Source: Rhopalosiphum padi (taxonomy: Eukaryota; Arthropoda; Insecta; Hemiptera; Aphididae). Taken from it: a stretch of DNA of 64,000 nt. This document shows, piece after piece, positions 54,101 through 64,000 of this stretch; positions within the stretch are counted from its first letter, which is position 1; the number at the start of each line of letters is the position of its first letter. A program made the translations under genes and the position numbers. Location of the stretch: NCBI RefSeq assembly GCF_020882245.1, contig NC_083600.1:186001-250000 (forward strand), given 5' to 3'. The notes under the pieces were generated by a model. It searched no databases. It saw only the letters and a program-made list of their open reading frames with translations, and was not told the DNA's origin.

Positions 54101-57100
54101 TTTAAATCGTCATAACAGTTGTTATTGTATTATTTTCCCATAATATATATTATAATAATAACATTAAACTTATATTTATGCATACGCGTACCACCTGATA
54201 TAAGAACACTGTTATGCAAAAAATATATATAAATATTATATAATACCATTAAATGTGTAAATGACTTTGTATGTGTAATGTGTATATCCTAAAGGTCATC
54301 TTAAAAATATAAGATTATACTATCAGCTTGCCCTTCCATTTCAAACGTATATATGTATATTGTCTATAAGTATATTTTATCGCACAGTCATATCGATAAA
54401 TTAATCCATATCTGGAGACTGGCAACGGTTAAACGGTTTTTAACAATATGTGTGCGTATATATTTATGATGTACCAAATATATATAATATACATTTGGGA
54501 TAGTAGAACCCCTCCACGGGTAGTAATAACTACTTTCACGTTTCTTCTTTAAATTTAAAACCTTTTTCTGTTGTAGGTATAATCGCGCCCACTATAACCC
54601 CCTAAAACTATATATTATAATTACTTTGATTTCAAAATAGTTTCACGTCGTACGGGTAACTTACTATATAATAATATATTGTAATGGAATTCGAGTAACC
54701 CCAACCTCTACTGCGGTGCCGTTTGTCACTTGGAAAAAATTAATTAATATTGTTATTATTACTCCGGGTATCGCGGGTACGATTTAATACCGTTTGTGAG
54801 CACATTTATTTAATTTTGGTCGGTGTTTTATAAGACTATCAGCTGTACACATATTATGTGTGTTTTGACTTCAGGGCGTCAATAAATTATAACGTGGGAC
54901 GAATGTGTTGAACATGTACAACGACGGTATCATAATGTATGATATAGGTACCTAGGTAATAATAAAACGGTTCACACAAAAGTATATAATAATTTTCAAT
55001 TAAATCTAAAATAATATCATATTATATAGTCAATGGGACTGCGTACATGCAATAGTCATCTCTCGTTTGGGGTTTGTTTCATAAATCGCACTGCAGATTA
55101 CCGGATGGTGTAGAATATTAATTAATGTATATAATATAAGCCACATCGATTTATCCGCGCTGATACGAACACTGCAACGAAATAATAAATACATATTATA
55201 TACGTGCTATCAGAACGTTTATCGGTCATAAATTGTCGTATATATATAACATAATATATAATGATAATAATAATATGGAGCGCGCGCAGGGTCGTGACAG
55301 CATTGGCGGCATAGTTGTCGTTATTTTTCTCGCTCATTAATTCGGAACTGTTTTTTTCCGGCCGCTGTCATACGTCAGACTCGAGGTTTAGGACGAGGTT
55401 AGGGGGCAGGAAGAAGCTTTTAGCCAGATGAACTCTTACACACATATACAATATACATACATACTCACACAATATAGTATATTATATATATATACACTGC
55501 CCCTTTGGACGCGCATACACACACCCAAACACACGGATGGATGACCTCGTCGATTATTATATATACAGCGTGTGTGTACATTATTTTATATATCTATAGT
55601 AGTTATAATAATAATAATATAATCGTATATAGATTTGAACATGCTGCTGTATATATACCGCCATGTGGTCGTCGTCGTTGCCGCAAACTTTTATGGGTGT
55701 CGTAAAACCGCAATTTCTCTGGTCCCGAGAGATTATAAATAGACGAAAAACCACCGCTGCTCTCTCGCGGAAAACAGTGCAGCAACCAGGGATTAGTATA
55801 TCTATACATTTATATATGTGTGTATTACATACAGCGACTCTGCTACACGTACGCGGAATATCCATGTGCCATAGCCGTGTTTTCCGCTGTAACGATAAAC
55901 GGTTTTTGATATTATAGAATATTATATAGATATGTGTTATTTTGAACTAGGGCCAAAACACCACACGGCGTCGCCATCGGCTTCGTTTTATTATTATTTT
56001 TATTTACAAGGGATATTATATAACGCCGACAAATTAAATAATATTACATGCTTTATACAGCTGTAAAGTACCCACATATTATAGACCTACTTGTATTATA
56101 TATTGTAGGTACCTACTACCTATATATAGTATGTATGTATGTGTGTACACCGGAGGAGGTATACGTTACAGTAATATAAGTAATACGTTTTAATTTTTAT
56201 CATATTATCGAGACGCAACGTATTTGGTATATACGAAATTTTTAGGAAGTCACGCGATTCTCTATTATATACAATAATATTATTATAATGTATACTCGCT
56301 CGTTTTATTATCTCCATCCCCTTTCCGCGTACCTAAATATATTATTTACATAGACTTGACATTTTAAGGACACACTCTTTAAAAAATAAATCAATCAAAA
56401 CAAAATAAATGCTTGCAGATTTTTTTCTTCATACACCATACGTATTGTTTTAATATAATATAATATTTTATTATATTCATGTTATTCATATTGAATTATT
56501 GACTTCCACGTGACAAAAATTAAAGCCTAGATTTTATAGACGCATACCTACTCTGTATATAGATAGAATATCCTATACACGTGCTGTGCGCTATCGCCGG
56601 AACCACTATATATAATAGCATAAATAGCAGTAGCAATGATGTAGACACTATACAGCGAAATTTACTCCAAGTTTTTCGCGTGTCCAGCGTGTATATAATA
56701 TAATATACTTTCCTCTTTATTTTTATTTTTTTTTTCCCTTTTTATTGCTGTCATTATTTTGTTACTATCGTGCCGCTCTTGCTAGGTTGCCGCGACTTTG
56801 ACCTTTTTGGCCCCTACGAGTATACTGGACACGCGACATTTTATATGCGCATGGTACTTATATATTATATAGTGTATTAAATTATTATATTATTTTATAT
56901 ACTTGTTTCGCGCGACCGTTTCGGCTCGTCTCTCGCCCTATCCTTTCGCTACCACTAAACACTGGGTAAATTGCCATTGCCACGTTGCCGTTGTTATTGA
57001 TGTACAATATTGTACATGTACACAGTAAACGAACACACACACGCACACATATAAGAAAATCACTTGTAAATATCTAAAAATACTATTAAACTCACTCGAG

Positions 57101-58266
57101 TTAAATAAACGTGGCTTATTTTAATTATATACTTATATACAGGGAATACATATTGAAACAGTATGTTACAGTTATAGGTTAGTCAATTTAAAAAATATTA
57201 AAAAATACTTAAACTTATAACCTAAACCCTTAAACTACTGGTATGAATTTTGTTTTGTATGTACCTTTGTACCTATCAAAGTACCTTAAAATTTTTTTTT
57301 CAAATATAAGATTGCAAAAAAGTATATAGGTTCCTATTTGAGTTTCTTAAGTTGACCCCTACTCCCTAAAATATTGTAAAATCCGTAGAGCGTAGATACT
57401 AATATCAAAGGGCTTGAAAAGACGATAATACCAAAATCAATGTACCAGCAATGTTAAAAGTGCTGTTTAAATCTCGATATGCACACGGAAAAGTAGGTGT
57501 TAGAGAAAAAAATCATAACATAGATAATATCTATTATTCTGCTATACTACTATAGCAAATTAGCAACGACAAACATTATACACATCGCACAATAATATTC
57601 TAGCTATACATTCGCTGTTCTTATTATATACATCTATATCATGTATACAATTTCTCTTTATGTTTCCTTTCGAGCAAGTGCCTCTGTTATTAAGAAAAAA
57701 TTCTATATCAGCTGCGCCGATGATTATAATATATTACATTAATATAGTATGCCATACATACTATATTATTGTCGACGATCTTGGCCGAGTTGATCGAATT
57801 TTATGTATAAAAATTATACTTTAGGTCTGTAATGTATAATATTATAAAATATGAATAACAAGTTATCGAGTGTCCTTCATCCGCCTTGCTAATTTACCGA
57901 CGTTTGTATCAAGTCGTTTTAACAGCCGGAAAGTTGTTAGTGAATATTGTATATACTATATAATATACATATATTATATTCTCTATAAAGATAAATATTA
58001 TATCTTAACACAGTGGCCGGTTCAGTGTAATGTTTGACGTGTCCTATGCTTGAAAAAAAAACAACAATTACAATAACACTATAAATATATATGTACATTG
58101 TACATAAATAGGTATACCACTAGCATCTTGTTCTGGTATGATACGTATATAATGTGTGCAAAAAATCACATTTATGAATTGTCACCTTGTTACTCATAAT
58201 TTTACTGTGATTATCATTCTTTGTAAACATCAACTTATGTACGGTCTTTTTGTTTGTTTTTTCCAG

Positions 58267-58416
58267 TGGGCTTCAGTAGCATCGTGGTTCCTGCGGCCTG
58301 AGATGGCCGGAGCCAGCGTGCCGCCGATCGTCCCGCAACCACCCCCCATGCCCATCCGACCTTCACGGACGTCTACTGATCCCCCGCAAATGGCTATGCC
58401 TCCAACCATATGCACC
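58267..58416 (+). CDS. Exon 3 of the same unidentified gene, proline-rich
   Basis: The acceptor is a strong T-rich tract ending TTTTTTCCAG at 58266, and the donor is the near-consensus GTAAGT at 58417. The 150 bases are exactly 50 codons in phase 0, in the frame that exon 2 delivers, giving residues 61-110. The start is WASVASWFLRPEMAGASVPP, with Trp61 and Trp67. A proline-rich segment (residues 79-106) follows, with a PQPPPMPIRP run that could bind SH3 or WW domains, and then ends PTICT. There is no stop, so the protein continues in exons downstream, probably beyond the window. A phase-0 symmetric exon may be skippable. The family is not recognised. Confidence 0.75.
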
Positions 58417-59123
58417 GTAAGTACAGCATGTATTACACGTCTGTTTTTATTCTATATGATCTTATGCACGTTCGATTCTCATAAAACATTATTTTACAAT
58501 ATACACACGCACACACAATAAAATACAACTTATTGATTTATTTATTTACGTCTATCTTCGCGAAAGACATTTATGTGCAAAATATATATTATATAATAAC
58601 GTACGATTTAAAACAATAACTCGTCAGTATACTATGCGTATATAATATGATATAGGTGCAACGATATGTTCACCACCGTCCTGCACGACGGCACACGATA
58701 TGATAAAAATATACTTTATAGCATACCTACAATATAATATCCATATCGTCGTTTTCATATTATATAATATACGACCCATCGTACGACCAACACGCCCAAT
58801 ATACGAAATTAATTTTGTTATTATTCGCATTATATAATATTATATACTTTTCCGTGCGAAAAAATCGTGTTGCTTGCCGTGTTTTACACCGCTTGCTGCA
58901 GTAGCGTACTTATATATAGGATACAGCTATAGAGTCACTGCATTATCGTCGTCGCTGACATTATATACTTATATTATATGCCTACTCGTATCATGTGCAG
59001 GGTCGGAATTCTATATTATAATTTAAATATATTATGTGCCTAAAGTGTAAACGAATAATAACAATAAATAAATAATTGCCATCAGTTTTCCTATAAGTAT
59101 ACATGCAAGATGTGTATATACAT

Positions 59124-59144
59124 TATATATATATATATATATAT
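59124..59144. repeat. (TA)n microsatellite
   Basis: Uninterrupted TA run of about 10 units. Confidence 0.85.
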
Positions 59145-60857
59145 GTATAGCTTCTGCTAGAGGATTTTTTTTATGAAATGTGGACCTATTAGAGTGGAAC
59201 GCTCGTCCCGCCACGGTAATAGAGTATAGTCGTCATCGTCGTAATAGTAGTAAAGTCGTCGTTGACGGGTACCGCGCCCTACCTCCTTTAGATTGCTGCT
59301 CATCCATCAATACCAACGTCGGATTTTGTGATTTGCATTTGAAGTGAAGATAGACTGATGTGCACGTATACATAATATAATAATAAATAATAATATATAT
59401 GGTGTAGTGTCAGTGTGTACGGTAAACGGCAATATACCCATCGATCTGCCGGTCGATATTGACAGCCTCCGCCGAGCGATAGCTGCTCAACGTCGGTTAT
59501 AATATTATAATATAGGTACCCGTTTTATTTTACATAATTTCCATTTCGCTCTATATATATAATACTACTGCCTTGTCGTGTAGTTACGTATATTATATTA
59601 TATTATGCATCCAATTGTGATATATTCTATATACCCTAAAATATATTATAATATATATTATATAATAGTAGCATATATGTACACTGTACAGGTCGTTGCA
59701 ATAGCGTAAAAAGATAGGCAAAACAAAATTCAACGATGTTTTCGCAAATTCACAGTGTAAAACTTAAAAAAAACTAAATACATTTACAGACACCATATCC
59801 TTACATTTACGTTTATACATTACACGCCCGCCTTTTACACTGCAATATAATATAGCGTACTTGTGCGCACACTTTTGCTATATTATAAATGTATAATAAT
59901 AATATATTACACAACAATGCGATAACGACCACTAGAAATACACACACACTTTCACGATATATAATAATACCCTATTGACTGCGTACATGTGTTTGTGTCC
60001 CGTGTGTCATGTGTATATAGTGTCGTTTTCCCTCGCTATACTTATACATATATTATATTATCTATATATATTCACTCTTGTTTTTAATGGGCCGTGACAG
60101 GCGTCGCGCCCGATCGGCTCGATCAATTTCAATTACACAGCGTCGCGACGTCGTCGTCGTTGTCGTGCCTAGCACCGCGCAACGCCACGATTTTGTAATT
60201 TTTAAGGGAGTTGCATGTTTTGTGTATAAGTGTGTCTGTGGACGCGCGCGCGCGAGTTGGGCAAGTGTGTATGTTATTATTTTTACGAGGGGACACGTCG
60301 ATAGAATAGAAAAACGGTATCGAGTTTGGTTTTAATGGTATAAGTGACGCGCGACAATATTAAGTTTAATAACATACGACGGAAGCACTTGACATTTTTA
60401 ACGTCTGCTGTGGAATACATCGTGTAAATAAATATATCATACAATATTATAATGTGACAGTCTTGAGTTTGATGGGTACCGTGTGTATGTACTGCAATGG
60501 CTATGACATACATAATATATACATTATACATATTTTACTGTACAGATGCGTCCTTCTCGTCACCATCGCACTTGACGACCTTGCGGTTACTCTACTAACT
60601 ATATACTTAGGACCTTATTGTCGTATAGTTAATAATTATACTCGCGTCTATAGCATACGACAATCGTTCACGATACATACGTAGTACCTATATAATATAC
60701 TACTAATAATAAAATTCGATTCACGAACGTTGCGGTTATGATATTTTTTCGATTTACCTTCAGTGAGAGAGAGAGGCGCTGGCCGAGCACAGTGGGTAGA
60801 AATTATATACATACGAAATTGACATTATGACATCGTATATATATATACACACGCACG

Positions 60858-60886
60858 GGTGTGTGTGTGTGTATATGTGTGTGTGC
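60858..60886. repeat. (GT)n microsatellite, interrupted
   Basis: GT units interrupted by ATAT in the middle. An ACAC-type tract precedes it at 60846-60853. Confidence 0.85.
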
Positions 60887-61729
60887 GAGTGGGTATGCCA
60901 ATGACAGTAACAATTTTGAGTGGCCCGGACATTACATTATGATTAGAGGTACCGGTAGGCCTGTGGGCGTTATTTTTTTCTTTTTTTTTACTTCTATATG
61001 AGCTCCGTGCTCAGACCGGTTGAACGACGAACGACGACGACGACGACTATGATGACGACTAAAGCACTCGGTATGTGCACACGACGTATATTATTATTAT
61101 ATATATACCTATGCACTAGAGGACATCGATCGACGAGTATAATATATATGTGTGTAAATGTGTAGTGGTAGTAGAAGTAGTACTATATTATTATGGAGAT
61201 GAGATGCACACATATATAAAAGGTACGTGACTGTCATCTCGGGGCTGATTACAGGGTGTCTGTCACTGGGGCCGCCGCAGATTGCCTCTCATATAACTGC
61301 CGGGCAATATATAGGCACTGGTATAGGCAGGTACAAGAGGAGGAGAAAAAAGCGGTGTGTGTGTAGTAATAATAAAAATGATGAAACACCTGCAACCAAT
61401 TTTGTATAAATAATGTAATATATTTCTTTGGCCCGCGGTCTCTCGGAGATCATTATCTTTAGGCGGACACCGCTGCCACATCGACTCTTCTATCGCCGCC
61501 AAAATATGACGTTACACCCTCTATTTTCCTTTGTCTCCTTTTCTCATTGCTAAAACCGATGCTACATCACGGTAACGACTATAATATCACAACTAAAACG
61601 TGCATGAGCGTATATTAATATATAAATATATATATATAGAGTAATATACTAAATAATCTATATGAATACTTTACGACCATAACAACGGAAATATTTTTAT
61701 GCGATGTTAGCTACGTGTAATATCACTAC

Positions 61730-61820
61730 TATTAATTACTACTACTACCACCGTTGCTATACTATTATTACTATTAATACTACTACTACTATAATAATAA
61801 TAATAATAATAATACTATTA
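61730..61820. repeat. Trinucleotide-rich tract (ACT/ATA)
   Basis: Interrupted ACT units pass into an uninterrupted ATA array at about 61791-61813. AT-biased simple sequence, non-coding. Confidence 0.8.
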
Positions 61821-62232
61821 CTATCACTACACAATAACAACCCTTAACCGTCAAACTGATCTAATATGAGAGAAAATTAAAATCTGAATAAATTTACCAT
61901 GTATTTACCGTATAAAGTTAAAGATATAATATGTATATATGCTTCTCGTTTATGTATCTACATAGAGTGAACGTAATGTGCATTATAATAATATATTAGT
62001 AGTATGGGCTACTATATACCCTAAACTCGTGACGCTATGTGTGCACTGCGCAGTGGGTATGGAGACCCTTCTTCCGGCACAGAAACTGAAGGGATTATAA
62101 TTTGCTTGTTGTCCCCTCCCCTTACTTACTCCTACCCATTACCACAAACAGCACAGTAAAATTGAACTCGCGCATGTAGAACGGCACATGATGGCCACTA
62201 CAGCTTGTATCTGTGTGTGTATATATAACTAC

Positions 62233-62274
62233 AGTGTGTGTGTGTGTTTTGTATTATATATATATATATATATA
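62233..62274. repeat. (GT)n and (TA)n microsatellites
   Basis: A GT run of about 6 units, then a short spacer, then a TA run of about 10 units. Confidence 0.85.
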
Positions 62275-62447
62275 CATATTTATAGGTACGTGTGCAAAAG
62301 GGTTCAGCATTAATTCCATCCGGTCCCCGTTGACAGGTCAATATCCCCCAACCACCTCCTGCACCACCAATCTATCGCCTGCGATGTATAACCGTCCATC
62401 TTGCATCATTCCAGTTTATCCTGCTTCAGTCATTCTGCGCAGTCGTA

Positions 62448-62479
<32 letters not shown>
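62448..62479. repeat. (CT)n microsatellite
   Basis: CT run of about 32 bases with one TTT interruption. Further CT-rich sequence follows to about 62525. Confidence 0.9.
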
Positions 62480-62875
62480 CTCTCTTTTAGCATCTCCCTC
62501 TCTCTGTATTACCAAATCCCTCTCCCTTGTGCCACACGTTATCGGTTTTAATATACGCTCTTTCCATGCACGCCTATAACAATAACGGATAATATAATAA
62601 TACAAATTACAATATAGGTTGACCGACCTACCTACCAGTATCAGCAGAGGGGGCAACGTCATCCGCAACCCTTTGCGTATATGGAAATTACATTTTGCGG
62701 TGCACATAATATTTATATCTATAATAGACGTGCAAGTGAGCATATTATAATATACAGTATATTGTTGTTTATGTATACTATAAATTGTACATAGGTACAC
62801 CGCAATCATATTATATTATATCGTAGCGGAAATGCATGGCGACTATATTTTCAGAAGGAATATATAACTATATAA

Positions 62876-63120
62876 TATAGTAGAGTCTCGATAACTCGAA
62901 TTTTAAGGAAGATAAAATTTAACTCGACTTATGTATTTTTAAGTTACATAACTCGAATTGTTTTTTAAATAAGAACAAATTCGAGTTACCTATTATTATG
63001 TATATATTTATTAACTAGAAGATTATATTTTAAAATTAATTTCTTGTATATTATGATAACTAATAATTTAATAATTTATTTATATATATATTATTTCTGC
63101 ACTTAACTCGAGTTGATGGG
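62876..63120. mobile_element. pogo/Tigger-like terminus remnant
   Basis: AGTAGAGTCTCGATAACTCG followed by AATTTTAAGGAA resembles the termini of pogo/Tigger-type Tc1-mariner elements (CAGTAGAGTCTCGATTATCC-like). ACTCGA(A/C) or its complement recurs at 62923, 62952, 62981 and 63107, so internal subterminal repeats remain. No matching inverted end is seen before the window ends, so the element is probably truncated. Confidence 0.45.
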
Positions 63121-63696
63121 TCACGTTTATAATATGGGAGGTACCTGTATTATAACTAAATAAATAAATAATATTACCTATACCGTTCCTGCTGTAACTG
63201 TGAAGTGAGCGGAGCTTTTTATATGTTAAAGACGCGATTATGTTCATGGTGACTGCAATATAGAAAGAATCCATATAAAAATAAAATAGATTTCGGTCAA
63301 TTTACGTCATTGCCGCACATTGCACGGTCACCATGTGATTGATTTGTGCGGTGTCCGCCGCCCCACACCCGGTTCTTGAACGCTGCGGGCGTATTGCATA
63401 TGCGTTGTATGATACACGCGATATATTATTAAATTAATTGTCGTCTCATATTTTCGAGAGAAAAAAACAATTCGAAACTAATTGGAAAATCGGCAAGCAC
63501 GGCGACGTAGAGTAATATTCATAAAATTATTATATATTATATTATACTTATACATGGATTCCGAACGCGTGTACATAATACAAATCGATCGTCATAAGCT
63601 ACAGAGATGGTTGTCTCACGACGAGTCCTTGATACGATCACGACCAAAAGACCAGTCAGCCGAGCGGGATACAATGGTGAACGCGTGTGTCAGTGT

Positions 63697-63757
63697 CTGT
63701 ATGTATGTATGTATGTATGTATGTATGTATGTATGTATGTATGTATGTATGTATGTG
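63697..63757. repeat. (GTAT)n tetranucleotide microsatellite
   Basis: About fifteen near-perfect GTAT units, the longest simple tandem array in the window. It opens long Met/Tyr/Val/Cys or His/Thr/Tyr/Ile repeat frames on both strands, which are artefacts of the repeat. Confidence 0.97.
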
Positions 63758-64000
63758 TGCGGGCGCGTGTAAATCCGGACATCGCCACACAACAATATTA
63801 TAAGTGAAGAAATTATCGAGTACCTAAAACCCGATGTTAGGCCAACAGAAAACCCACACATTGCATCTTTCAGAATTTTGGTTAACTATAACGTAACGAC
63901 AGCGGGAACAATTCAAATTATATGCTAATCATTTCACTCATTATCCGTATAACAATCGCTACTCAAAATCCTCCAAATATGTTGAGTTTTCACCTTTCCA

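Larger units (their letters stand above)
44353..58266 (+). other. Intron 2 (13.9 kb) with GC-rich patches
   Basis: A phase-0 GT-AG intron between exons 2 and 3. It is more heterogeneous than the intergenic DNA. GC-rich unique patches lie near 46.3-46.75, 46.95-47.1, 48.0, 50.7-51.55, 51.75-51.95, 52.3-52.55, 55.3-55.8 and 56.8-57.0 kb. These may be regulatory elements, alternative exons or unrelated small genes. An exon-like block lies at 51076-51195, and an ATG-initiated 60-codon frame at 46556-46738. Neither fits phase 0 in a way that extends the protein. Confidence 0.5.
58417..64000 (+). other. Intron 3 or downstream region, no certain exon
   Basis: After the donor at 58417 no clear next exon was found. 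Weak candidates in the phase-0 frame are 61281-61330, 62337-62385 and 62639-62676, each with at least one poor splice signal. The stretch also holds GC-rich patches (60.06-60.34 kb, 61.2-61.5 kb), many microsatellites and a pogo-like terminus at 62876-63120. Confidence 0.45.

Noticed and set aside
63482..63861. Frames with Met-Tyr-Val-Cys or Tyr-Ile-His-Thr repeats
   Set aside because: They are translations of the GTAT microsatellite.
1..64000. tRNA, rRNA, CRISPR array or bacterial-type operon
   Set aside because: No cloverleaf with conserved T-loop, no rRNA-like conserved blocks, no regularly spaced repeats and no dense coding were found by eye.

Overview
The window looks like insect nuclear DNA, most probably from an aphid. 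It is very AT-rich, and it has diverged interspersed repeats with the CGATTCTGA(A/G)CGGAG-type core that I associate with aphid genomes. It also has decayed LINEs, hAT-type MITEs with 8-bp target duplications, a MULE-like transposase fragment, short TTAGG (insect telomere motif) runs and sharply bounded CpG-rich islands. The species is inferred from style, not proven. I see no bacterial genes, rRNA, tRNA or CRISPR array.

Layout. Positions 1-33.5 kb appear intergenic. They hold at least five MITE-type elements: 373-902, 3804-4481, 30159-30440, 30616-30788 and 33376-33553. They also hold two LINE remnants (13718-13942; about 25320-26185), a MULE-like fragment (29404-29657) and several copies of the aphid-type repeat between 10.8 and 22.9 kb. 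A first CpG-rich island lies at about 33.6-34.75 kb. A second, larger one at about 37.2-38.2 kb carries a TATA-like box and the first coding exon of the only gene I can support.

That gene is on the + strand and is built from three phase-compatible exons: 38052-38139, 44261-44352 and 58267-58416. Introns of 6.1 and 13.9 kb separate them, and the gene continues past the last donor at 58417. The exons give 110 codons: a glutamine tract followed by basic, serine/alanine-rich and proline-rich low-complexity sequence. This looks like the disordered N-terminus of a regulatory or RNA/DNA-binding protein whose folded domains lie outside the window. I do not recognise the gene, so no symbol is given.

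From 44 to 64 kb the sequence is mostly intron of this gene. It has GC-rich patches, microsatellites and a few exon-like stretches that do not fit the established reading frame. A minus-strand LINE remnant sits in intron 1 (about 41070-41600), and a pogo/Tigger-like terminus near 62876. The most promising less-explained items are the paired CpG islands (possible alternative promoters), the exon-like block at 51076-51195 that would introduce a stop if spliced in, and the hAT-MITE cluster just upstream of the first island.
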